DNA from: a bacterium | GTDB lineage: Bacteria; Verrucomicrobiota; Verrucomicrobiae; JAJYAR01 | Reading direction: 5' to 3' | Assembly: GCA_021779435.1 (NCBI GenBank) | Contig: JAJYAR010000181.1 | Span: 345-6,234, forward strand | Length of the DNA: 5,890 nt | Shown: positions 1-5,449 of the stretch, piece after piece | Layout of the letters: each line of letters opens with the position of its first letter | Numbering within the stretch: position 1 is the stretch's first letter | Position numbers and translations under genes: made by a program | The notes under the pieces: generated by a model | What the model saw: the letters and a program-made list of their open reading frames with translations, nothing else | Databases searched by the model: none | What the model was told of the DNA's origin: nothing

Positions 1-2
1 GC

Positions 3-260
3 CCGGAGGGACGCGAACCGTTCATGTTTCCTCACGAATCGCCAATCTGCAGCGTCGCGTTCCAGAACGCCCACGGCCTTCTCGCGACGGCGTCGCAGGA
101 CGGCGTCGTTCAGCTGTGGAACCCCGACAACGCAAAGCCGCTGCGCGCGACCGTGAAGATGCCGAGCCCGGCGACAAAACTCGTCTGGTCCCCCGACGAC
201 GTGTACCTCGCGATCGGTTCGCAGAGGGGTTCCGTGTACGTCCTGAAGTGCGTGGCGTGA
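3..260 (+). CDS. WD40 repeat protein, C-terminal end (gene runs off the left edge)
   Basis: The reading frame is open from the left edge (first full codon at 3), so the ATG at 24 is probably internal and only about 85 C-terminal residues are visible. They show one clear WD40 blade, with SVAF, then LLATASQDGVVQLWN containing the blade-closing Asp and Trp of the D-(x5)-W type signature. A second blade follows with LVWSPDDVYLAIGS and ends in SVYVLK. WD40 propellers are usually protein-interaction scaffolds, and no enzymatic domain is visible in this fragment. The gene ends tail to tail with the DUF481 gene, with a REP pair in between. The family call is fairly safe. The specific function cannot be stated from the fragment. 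Confidence 0.8.
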   Translation, partial: PEGREPFMFPHESPICSVAFQNAHGLLATASQDGVVQLWNPDNAKPLRATVKMPSPATKLVWSPDDVYLAIGSQRGSVYVLKCVA

Positions 261-292
261 GGTCCTGCCCCGCCCGCCCACAGCCCAGGCCA

Positions 293-356
293 TCGCAGAT
301 AAATCTGCTCCTACCGCCCGAGCCGCCTCCCTCTGTAGGAGCAAATTCATTTGCGA
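293..356. repeat. Inverted pair of REP-like palindromic repeats
   Basis: Two 22-base copies lie in opposite orientation at 293-314 (reverse strand) and 335-356 (forward strand), 20 bases apart. Read in the same direction, both begin GTAGGAGCA and end TGCGA, and they match at 19 of 22 positions. Each copy contains a 6-bp hairpin (GCAAAT/ATTTGC in one, GCAGAT/ATCTGC in the other). Two of the three differences are the two sides of one base pair, so the hairpin is preserved. The two copies can also pair with each other over nearly their full length. From recall, GTAGGAGC...GCGA repeats are abundant REP elements in Pseudomonas, Xanthomonas relatives and some Opitutaceae, and are moved by RAYT-type transposases. 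None is encoded here. The position between converging genes is typical and may help end transcription from both sides. Confidence 0.75.
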
Positions 357-405
357 CCCGAACACCCTGCTCCGCCCGCCTTGCAACTGGGCGCCCTGCC
401 ACTCG

Positions 406-1482
406 TCAGAAGTCCAGGGCGAGCATGAGTTTCAGCCGGGTGTAGTTCTGCGAGGCACCGTCCGGGTTGTTGCGCCGGATTTCATGCCTCAACGCAACCG
501 AGAGGGTTTCCGTGAGCCGCTTGTTCAACTCGATCTGATCCTCCCAGCCATCGTGGTCCTTGGTGACAGGATACCACACACCGCGCTGCGTGAGCGTTAT
601 CCGCCAGGGGAGCGACAGCTCGATTTCATCGAACAACGACTCCACCGCGTGAGAGGTGTGGGTGTAGCCGTTCGACGAGCTCCAGGTGTCGAACATGTTT
701 TCAGAGATACCGACACGGACCTTTCGCGTTGAGCGATTCAGCAGCTTGTAGCCGTAGCCCACTTCCTGCTGCGCCATCACGTACTCCTCCGCGAACTGCT
801 GCTTCCGGTTGGCCCGGTTCCACTCGATCGTCGGCCGGTACACCCCGAATTGCCGATTCGTGAAATCGTGATGCCAGGAATTGACGGTGCGGAACATGTC
901 CGTCGTCCGCAGGCCATTCGTCTTGTCGTAATTGTAGCGCGCGGAGAGATCGATCTGGTCGCGGGTGAACTTCCGCGAGAGCTTCCCCTCGAGCGCCACG
1001 CTGTTCCGGTGCGAGGTGTCCGTCACGAGCTCGTCGGAAAACGACACGCGACCGTGCCACGGCCCGAAGAAGTCGCGCACCTTCGCGGTCAGGACTGCGG
1101 GCGAAAACTTGAACCAGGACCACATTCTTTCCTGCTCCGCCTTTTCCTCGCGCTCCGCCTCCTGCGCCTTGAGGGCGTTCGGACTCCTGCTCTCGGCCAG
1201 CTGCTTCTGCCTGCCTTGCGCAGCCACCGACTGCACGGACTTGATGACGACCGCGTCGCCCGCCGCGACACGCAATTCGCCGAACCGGTCCGACTTGAAC
1301 ACAATGACACCCGCCGACTGCTCGATCAGGACGCCGTGCACGCGGTCGCCATCCTTGTACACCAGCGTGTCACGGGCCACGTCCGCGTTCTCATCCGGCG
1401 ACTGGCCGCGCGCGACCATGGCCAGGAGAAACAGACACGCGGCGACGAGCCACCGCGAAGCCGGACAGGATCGCAAAAGCAT
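406..1482 (-). CDS. DUF481-type outer-membrane beta-barrel protein (YdiY-like) with N-terminal beta domain
   Basis: This is a predicted exported outer-membrane protein of 358 residues. I chose the ATG at 1482 because it starts a good signal peptide: MLLRSCPASRW, a hydrophobic stretch LVAACLFLLAMVA, and probable cleavage near ARG-QS (residues 25-27). An in-frame start at 1593 would add 37 polar residues in front of the signal. Residues about 39-82 (LVYKDGDRVHGVLIEQ... VVIK) look like a small beta domain. Residues 88-122 are a charged Ala/Glu/Gln/Arg-rich stretch, probably helical. From about 140 to the end come alternating amphipathic strands of DUF481 type (SARYNYDKTNGLRTTDMF..., YKLLNRSTRKVRVGISENMF). 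The chain ends in LKLMLALDF, with the terminal Phe typical of barrels inserted by BamA. DUF481 proteins are linked to salt or alkali response in some bacteria, but substrate and role are unknown. No clear Shine-Dalgarno sequence precedes the ATG. Confidence 0.8.
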   Translation of the reverse strand: MLLRSCPASRWLVAACLFLLAMVARGQSPDENADVARDTLVYKDGDRVHGVLIEQSAGVIVFKSDRFGELRVAAGDAVVIKSVQSVAAQGRQKQLAESRSPNALKAQEAEREEKAEQERMWSWFKFSPAVLTAKVRDFFGPWHGRVSFSDELVTDTSHRNSVALEGKLSRKFTRDQIDLSARYNYDKTNGLRTTDMFRTVNSWHHDFTNRQFGVYRPTIEWNRANRKQQFAEEYVMAQQEVGYGYKLLNRSTRKVRVGISENMFDTWSSSNGYTHTSHAVESLFDEIELSLPWRITLTQRGVWYPVTKDHDGWEDQIELNKRLTETLSVALRHEIRRNNPDGASQNYTRLKLMLALDF

Positions 1483-1582
1483 GCTGTTTCGACGCACGGG
1501 TTGACCGGTTGTTTCAAGACTTTTTCTCGGCACCGCGGCGCTAATTTCTCCAGCGGAGCCCCCTCCGTCAGCATCTCCGCGC

Positions 1583-1619
1583 CTGACCGCCACCCTGCTC
1601 GCGAGCTTGGCAAGGTCAG
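1583..1619 (+). promoter_or_regulatory. Dyad/hairpin upstream of the propeller gene
   Basis: An imperfect inverted repeat lies in the 158-base divergent intergenic region. CTGACC (1583-1588) and GCCA (1589-1592) pair with TGGC (1608-1611) and GGTCAG (1614-1619), with a two-base AA bulge. At the centre is the perfect palindrome GCTCGCGAGC (1597-1606). It ends 21 bases before the ATG at 1641. As DNA it could be an operator for one or both divergent genes. As RNA it would form a 5' leader hairpin. No convincing -35/-10 pair could be placed around it, so the role is open. Confidence 0.4.
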
Positions 1620-1640
1620 CGACGCCTGTTTTCTGGGGTG

Positions 1641-2675
1641 ATGCGCGCCAAGGCCCTGCTGCTGCTGGTTTCCGGCCTCATCACGGCACGCGCCGCACCC
1701 GCAACGCAGAAGCCGGCGATTTCCGCCGGCGAATTTCCAGCCCCGGCACCCGCAGGTCTATTCCCACGGGAGCGTGAGAGTGACCCGGAGGGAGTCGCGA
1801 CCCTGACGCTCGCCGATGGCAGCGTTCTCGTCGCCACCGTGACATCGACGGAAAGCGGCCCCCGGATTTCCGCGGTGCGGCTTCGGAAGAACTCGACGCA
1901 AAAGGGCATCGCTCTTCCGAGCCAGCCGCAGCCTTCCCACACTGTCCGTCCCAGACTCGCAAGCGATGGCAGCCGCGTGGCCGCCGCATGGATAGAAACA
2001 TCCAACGGCAGCAGCCGGATCCTCGCATCGTATTCGCCGGACGCCGGCGCTCGGTGGCTCGCCGCCGTCGCGCTGAACGAGTCGGGACGTCCTGCCGGCG
2101 CCGATGTCGTCCTGCTGAGCGACAGCAGCTTCGTTGTCCTCTGGAGCGAGGCAAATGGCGCTCTTCTGGCTCGACGAATCTCTCCTGACTACAAAACGGG
2201 CGCGACGGTGGAGATCGCTCCCGCGTCAACCGCATCGCCTGAAGTCCCGCCGCGCGTGGCATTGATGCGCGACTACGCGGGCGGCCGGACCTCGGCCCAA
2301 GTGCTGCTGGCCTACACATCCGCCCGCCGTGAGGAGGGTGTGCGGCTGCAGCGAGTGACCATCCCCGAAGGCGAGTTCCTCATCCAGGAGCGGAACTGCG
2401 ACTGCGCACCGGCACCGGAGGAATTGCGGGGATTTCCAATCCGGGCGGAGGTGACGGCAGCCGATCCCGCCACAAACCGCGTCACGCTATTGCACGGCGA
2501 GGTTCCCGGGGTCCTCGACGCCGGCAGCGACATCTTCGCCGTTGCGCCGCTCGATCTCGCCCAGCTGCACACGGGCGGGACGCTGCTCGGGCGGATCGAG
2601 CGGGTCGATGGGGGCGGCTGGCGCATCTTCGCGCTTCACCTGCTTGGAACGCCGGCGGCCGCTCGTGGCCGCTGA
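1641..2675 (+). CDS. Exported sialidase-like/BNR beta-propeller protein (divergent)
   Basis: This is a protein of 344 residues from the ATG at 1641. A GTG directly before it, at 1638, is an alternative start, and a GGGG run five to six bases upstream could act as a weak ribosome site. Residues 1-19 form a signal peptide (MRAKALLLLVSGLITARA), so the protein is periplasmic or secreted. Repeated beta-strand units alternate with 'A-DG' turns. SPDAGARW at 132-139 fits the Asp-box (S-x-D-x-G-x-x-W) of sialidase/BNR propellers. RNCDCAPAP at 251-259 resembles a reduced form of the CDCC motif recalled from exported sialidase-like proteins of this type. The order (N-terminal DGSVLVAT strand, AAAWIE strand, Asp-box, VVLWSE strand, CDC) agrees with that family. 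Catalytic residues of true sialidases cannot be identified, so enzymatic activity is not claimed. It is divergent from the DUF481 gene and followed by a strong hairpin. Confidence 0.65.
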   Translation: MRAKALLLLVSGLITARAAPATQKPAISAGEFPAPAPAGLFPRERESDPEGVATLTLADGSVLVATVTSTESGPRISAVRLRKNSTQKGIALPSQPQPSHTVRPRLASDGSRVAAAWIETSNGSSRILASYSPDAGARWLAAVALNESGRPAGADVVLLSDSSFVVLWSEANGALLARRISPDYKTGATVEIAPASTASPEVPPRVALMRDYAGGRTSAQVLLAYTSARREEGVRLQRVTIPEGEFLIQERNCDCAPAPEELRGFPIRAEVTAADPATNRVTLLHGEVPGVLDAGSDIFAVAPLDLAQLHTGGTLLGRIERVDGGGWRIFALHLLGTPAAARGR

Positions 2676-2718
2676 GTCCGCGCCTCGGGGGCGGCTGAGC
2701 TGCTCCGGGAGGGCGGAC
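2676..2718 (+). terminator. Strong stem-loop directly after the propeller gene (terminator-like, no T run)
   Basis: The hairpin begins on the base after the TGA stop. The outer stem is GTCCGC (2676-2681) with GCGGAC (2713-2718). The next stem is CCTC (2683-2686) with GAGG (2709-2712), with one bulged G. The inner stem is 2688-2694 with 2700-2706, closing a five-base loop CTGAG. This totals about 17 pairs with a few G-T pairs. No T run follows, so classic intrinsic termination is uncertain. It could instead protect the mRNA 3' end or act with a protein factor. Confidence 0.5.
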
Positions 2719-2769
2719 CGGATAGGGCGGCTCGGAAATCGTCTGATGGGCGAAGGCCCCCGTTGGGGC

Positions 2770-2775
2770 TATCCT
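2770..2775 (+). promoter_or_regulatory. Candidate -10 box for a leaderless DUF4142 mRNA
   Basis: TATCCT fits the TANNNT pattern and ends 7 bases before the ATG at 2783. Transcription would then begin at or next to the start codon. There is no purine-rich ribosome site in the gap (CACGGGC). A short hairpin (GGCCCC/GGGGCT, 2755-2770) lies just upstream and overlaps its first base. No good -35 box is seen. The neighbouring paralog has the same layout, which raises confidence somewhat. Confidence 0.3.
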
Positions 2776-2782
2776 CACGGGC

Positions 2783-3373
2783 ATGACGCGGCGCACTCAC
2801 GCATTCCTCGTCAGAATGCTTGTCTGGACGATGGGCATGGGGTGCGTCGCAGCCACGGTCCGGGGTGCTGCGTCGGTTTCGGCGAACGCAGTCGTAGGCT
2901 TCGGAGCCAATGCGTCCACTTACGAGCCGTCCGACAGAGGTGCGGATGCGGTCGGCCGCCAATTTCTGGAATTCGCGGTCGCTGAAGTGCCGGTCCAATT
3001 GGCGATTGCGCAGCTGGCGGCGGAGCGCGCGCAAAGCGATGTCGTGCGCAGGTTCGCGCGGATGTTCTGCCAGCGGCACTCGGCGCTCGCAGACGAGGCC
3101 GGGTCTGCCGCACGAAGCCGCAAAGTCCTGATCCAGTTCGATGCGACTGGGGCGCGTATCTACCGGGACCTCTCCAGCGTTTCCGATGCGCGCTTCGACG
3201 CGTGCTTTGTCGACGCGATGATCACGGCGCTGATGCATGATATTGAAGCTTTCTATACGGCAGCGACATCGGCGAACGACGATTTCACACGGCAGTTTGC
3301 CGCCGGGCACCTGTCCGTCCTTCGGGCACAGCTCCGAGCCGCAACCGCCCTGCGTGCCGGGCTTTCCAGATAA
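2783..3373 (+). CDS. Small exported DUF4142 protein, degenerate paralog of the next gene
   Basis: This is a 196-residue protein. Residues 1-29 look like a signal peptide (Arg-rich start, then LVRMLVWTMGMGCVAATVRGA). The Cys at 21 lacks a proper lipobox, so a lipoprotein is unlikely. Residues about 56-193 align along their whole length with the DUF4142 domain of the downstream gene: QFLEFAVAEVPVQLAIAQLA against RFVTKAAEDGQDEVQLAQLA, FARMFCQRH against YAQQLVEQH, then FDACFVDAMI and FAAGHLSVL. DUF4142 is a ferritin-like four-helix fold of unknown function, usually exported. His99 is kept. The positions matching His186 and His219 of the paralog are Leu150 and Gln183 here, so a metal- or ligand-binding site may be lost. 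It is 107 bases after the propeller gene. The start is chosen for the signal peptide and the TANNNT box. Base composition and the kept helical pattern argue for a real gene. Confidence 0.75.
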   Translation: MTRRTHAFLVRMLVWTMGMGCVAATVRGAASVSANAVVGFGANASTYEPSDRGADAVGRQFLEFAVAEVPVQLAIAQLAAERAQSDVVRRFARMFCQRHSALADEAGSAARSRKVLIQFDATGARIYRDLSSVSDARFDACFVDAMITALMHDIEAFYTAATSANDDFTRQFAAGHLSVLRAQLRAATALRAGLSR

Positions 3374-3455
3374 GCGGTTCCCGCCGCTCCCCGGGGGAGA
3401 GGCGCCGGTCCTGGAATCGGGGCACCGTCCCATGGCTGGGGTCCAGCTCGTCGCA

Positions 3456-3461
3456 TATAGT
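3456..3461 (+). promoter_or_regulatory. Candidate -10 box for a leaderless mRNA of the Ser-rich DUF4142 gene
   Basis: TATAGT differs from the TATAAT consensus at one position and ends 8 bases before the ATG at 3470. The predicted transcript would start at or within two bases of the start codon. The gap GTCCTCGC holds no Shine-Dalgarno sequence. The -35 region (around TGGCTG, 3433-3438) is weak. TANNNT boxes set this close to the ATG are known from leaderless genes in Deinococcus. Confidence 0.45.
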
Positions 3462-3469
3462 GTCCTCGC

Positions 3470-4321
3470 ATGAAACCATCCAACCCTTCTATTTCGCCAC
3501 TCCGTCGGACGCTGATCGCGGCCACGGCGGTCTTGGCGACAGGCAGCATCGCGGTGTTCGCACAGTCCTCCTCGTCGCAGGGGTCCTCGTCGTCACCTGG
3601 CAGCAGCAGCTATGGCAGTTCCTCAGGCTCGAGCAGCTACGGCAGCTCGGATAGCTCGTCGCGCGGAAGCATGTCGGGCACGATGAACTCCTCCAGCTCG
3701 TCAGCCGGAATGTCGTCCAGCACCAGCTCCGGCAAGCTCAGCTGGACCGACCGCCGCTTCGTGACCAAGGCGGCCGAGGACGGCCAGGACGAGGTGCAGC
3801 TCGCGCAGCTTGCCTCACAGAAAGCCTCGAACCCGGATGTCCGCAACTATGCCCAGCAGCTCGTGGAACAGCACCAGCAGGTTAATTCCGAGCTGATGAG
3901 CATCGCGAATCAGCGGAACCTGAAGCTCGACAAGGACGAATCCAACAGCCGCGCCTACAAGCGGCTCAACAAGGCATCGCCGCAGGACTTCGATCGCGAG
4001 TTCGTCGCACACATGATCGATGAGCACGAGAAGGACATTAAGCTCTTCCAGAAGGCCGCGAGCGACGCGAAGGATTCCCAAGTCCGCGAGTTCGCAAGCA
4101 AGCATGTCGCCGACCTGCAGCAGCACCTCCAGATGGCGCAGCATCTCCAGCAGTCGGTGATCCCGACCGGCGAGGACTCCACCAGCCGCAGCGGCCAGAG
4201 CTACCGCGGCACGTCGGCCGGCAGCAGCTCGAGCACGAGCAGCATCTCGAGCACCGGAAGCACGAGCTATGGCTCCGGCAGCTCGTCCTCCGGTTCGAGC
4301 AGCACATCACCGTCGCCCTGA
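3470..4321 (+). CDS. Exported DUF4142 protein with serine-rich N- and C-terminal tails
   Basis: This is a 283-residue protein. The signal peptide spans residues 1-31 (MKPSNPSISPLRRT, then LIAATAVLATGSIAVFA, cut before QSS). Residues 32-88 are almost all Ser/Gly with some Tyr and Thr, including two SSSYGSS units. Residues 93-228 form the DUF4142 helical domain: DRRFVTKAAEDGQDEVQLAQLA, NPDVRNYAQQLVEQHQQ (His135), DREFVAHMIDEHEKDIKLF (His181, His186), and VREFASKHVADLQQHL (His212, His219). Residues 232-283 return to Ser/Gly/Thr repeats. The fold is ferritin-like by family. The His and acidic residues could bind metal, but this is not shown. The Ser-rich tails are probably disordered, and may be glycosylated or act as spacers to the cell surface. 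The gene has its own probable promoter upstream and ends at a strong terminator. It is 96 bases after its paralog. Confidence 0.85.
   Translation: MKPSNPSISPLRRTLIAATAVLATGSIAVFAQSSSSQGSSSSPGSSSYGSSSGSSSYGSSDSSSRGSMSGTMNSSSSSAGMSSSTSSGKLSWTDRRFVTKAAEDGQDEVQLAQLASQKASNPDVRNYAQQLVEQHQQVNSELMSIANQRNLKLDKDESNSRAYKRLNKASPQDFDREFVAHMIDEHEKDIKLFQKAASDAKDSQVREFASKHVADLQQHLQMAQHLQQSVIPTGEDSTSRSGQSYRGTSAGSSSSTSSISSTGSTSYGSGSSSSGSSSTSPSP
3605..3658 (+). repeat. Two in-frame 27-base units coding Ser-Ser-Tyr-Gly repeats
   Basis: Units 3605-3631 and 3632-3658 share 20 of 27 bases, including AGCAGCTA and GGCAG. They encode nine codons each, both starting SSYGSS. They lie inside the N-terminal Ser-rich tail of the DUF4142 gene. 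The pattern suggests growth of the tail by small duplications that have since drifted. The unit length is a multiple of three, so the frame is kept. Confidence 0.55.
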
Positions 4322-4345
4322 CGGCTAGAGAATCACAGTCAGAAC

Positions 4346-4373
4346 AGCGCCTCGGCAACGAGGCGCTTTTTTT
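4346..4373 (+). terminator. Rho-independent terminator of the DUF4142 gene
   Basis: A perfect 9-bp stem AGCGCCTCG (4346-4354) / CGAGGCGCT (4359-4367) closes a GCAA tetraloop. It is followed by seven T residues ending at 4373. It lies 24 bases after the stop codon. The T run is only on the + strand, so it ends the rightward transcript before it enters ftsY from behind. Confidence 0.95.
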
Positions 4374-4432
4374 GGGCCCACGCAGAGTCGCTGCGGGGGT
4401 GCCCGGCCTCGGACCGGCAGCGCTTGATGCCG

Positions 4433-4467
4433 AAAAAGCGTGCCGCTCGCCAGTCGGTGACTGACGC
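4433..4467 (-). terminator. Possible terminator of the nusB-ftsY operon
   Basis: On the - strand, 11 bases beyond the ftsY stop codon, there is a hairpin CAGTC-ACC-GACTG (4451-4463, extended by two pairs beyond a mismatch). It is followed by a short AGCG-GCA-CGCT hairpin running into five T residues (4433-4437). The stems are short and the T run is modest, so this is a weaker candidate than the facing + strand terminator. Confidence 0.4.
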
Positions 4468-4477
4468 CACCGCCCGG

Positions 4478-5407
4478 CTATTCCAGGCCGAACACGGCCT
4501 TGACGTAATTATCGATGCTGAAGGGCTGCAGGTCTTCCTCCTGCTCGCCGAGCCCCAGGAAATAGATCGGGATCTTCAGCTCGCGATAGATGCCGACGAG
4601 GGCGCCTCCGCGGCTCGTGCCGTCGAGCTTCGTCACGACCAGCCCCGTCAGCCCGAAGCTCTGGTGAAACGCACGCGCCTGCTCGATCGAGTTCGTTCCG
4701 AGGGACCCGTCGACAACGAGCCAGCGATGCTGGGGCGCCGAGGAATCGTTCTTCTGCAGAACGCGCCTGATCTTCGCCAGCTCCTCCATCAGGTTCGTCT
4801 TGGTGTGCAGCCGGCCGGCCGTGTCGACGATCAGGACGTCGCGCCCGCGGGAACTCGCCGCCTGCCAGGCATCGAAGGCCACCGCGGCCGAATCGGCGCC
4901 GGTGTGGCTCGCGACAATCTCGAGCTCGAGTCGCGTCGCCCAGGTTTTCAGTTGCTCGACCGCCGCCGCACGAAAGGTGTCACACGCCGCCAGCACGACG
5001 GTCCTGCCGTCCTCCTTGAGCCGCCACGCCAGCTTCGCCGCCGTGGTGGTCTTGCCGGAACCGTTCACGCCGATCATGGCGATCACCACCGGTTTCCGGT
5101 CGGCGCCGGTCGGCGTCACATCGAGCACGCCCTCGCTGCCTTCGAGCACCCGCCGCAGCACGGCGGCACCAATCTCGGCCGCCGCCCTTCCCTGCAGATC
5201 CTTCTCCCGGCCGTACGCCTTCCGGATCTCGTCGAGAATCTCCTCGGTCGTCTGCACGCCGAAGTCGGCGGTGTACAGCGCCTCCTCGAGCTCATCCAGC
5301 GACGCCGCGTCGATCTTCCGCCCACCGAAAAGACCGCGCGTCTTCGAGGCGATGACGGAGACGGTTTTCGAGAACCCGTCCTTGAACTTCTTGAAGAGTG
5401 CGATCAT
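4478..5407 (-). CDS. ftsY: Signal recognition particle receptor FtsY (short form)
   Basis: FtsY is the membrane-bound GTPase that docks the SRP-ribosome complex so that membrane proteins are inserted co-translationally. The 309 residues contain the complete NG domain. The N-terminal helices (residues about 1-90) begin with the amphipathic FKKFKDGFSKT, a likely membrane-targeting segment. The P-loop GVNGSGKTTT is at 113-122, DTFRAAAVEQL at 143-153, DTAGR at 195-199 and TKLDGTSRGG at 259-268. The end, LGLGEQEEDLQPFSIDNYVKAVFG, is typical. The long acidic A domain of E. coli FtsY is absent, as in many bacteria. The usual D-A-x-x-G-Q-N motif reads DGSLGTN at 233-239, with Thr in place of Gln. The ATG at 5407 is 42 bases after the nusB stop, and no Shine-Dalgarno sequence is seen. 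Confidence 0.97.
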   Translation of the reverse strand: MIALFKKFKDGFSKTVSVIASKTRGLFGGRKIDAASLDELEEALYTADFGVQTTEEILDEIRKAYGREKDLQGRAAAEIGAAVLRRVLEGSEGVLDVTPTGADRKPVVIAMIGVNGSGKTTTAAKLAWRLKEDGRTVVLAACDTFRAAAVEQLKTWATRLELEIVASHTGADSAAVAFDAWQAASSRGRDVLIVDTAGRLHTKTNLMEELAKIRRVLQKNDSSAPQHRWLVVDGSLGTNSIEQARAFHQSFGLTGLVVTKLDGTSRGGALVGIYRELKIPIYFLGLGEQEEDLQPFSIDNYVKAVFGLE

Positions 5408-5418
5408 CGGGCGAATCC

Positions 5419-5442
5419 GGCCCGGCGCAGGTCGGCCGGGCC
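5419..5442. other. Perfect inverted repeat between nusB and ftsY
   Basis: GGCCCGGC (5419-5426) and GCCGGGCC (5435-5442) form a perfect 8-bp stem with an 8-base loop. It fills most of the 42-base gap between the two genes and ends 11 bases before the ftsY start. No T run follows on either strand, so it is not a normal terminator. It could slow ribosomes or RNA polymerase, or stabilise processed mRNA. Confidence 0.5.
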
Positions 5443-5449
5443 TGGTCGG

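Noticed and set aside
1638..1640. GTG as start codon of the propeller gene
   Set aside because: The ATG directly after it is a stronger start, has better spacing from the GGGG run, and changes the protein by only one residue.
850..1641. Long + strand open frame (263 codons) and a second one at 965-1504, opposite the DUF481 gene
   Set aside because: Composition is Arg/His/Ala-rich with no recognisable domain. They are antisense to a gene with a signal peptide and barrel pattern. High GC content gives such open frames freely.
2783..2845. Possible lipoprotein signal in the small DUF4142 protein (Cys21)
   Set aside because: The residues before the Cys are Gly-Met-Gly, without the Leu or a similar residue needed at -3. 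A plain signal peptide with cleavage near Ala29 fits better.
2636..3433. Long - strand open frame (265 codons) opposite the first DUF4142 gene
   Set aside because: The protein is low-complexity and Arg/Pro-rich and spans both intergenic gaps and their hairpins. The + strand frame has a signal peptide and aligns with its neighbour.
3570..3740. AGC/TCG-rich repeats as a CRISPR array or satellite
   Set aside because: The repeats are in frame within a gene, short and irregular, and have no unique spacers. They encode Ser/Gly low-complexity sequence.
4381..4432. Small hairpins CGCAG/CTGCG and CCGG/CCGG on the + strand past the terminator
   Set aside because: Stems are only 4-5 bp, with no T run and no gene left to terminate. 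They are expected by chance in GC-rich sequence.
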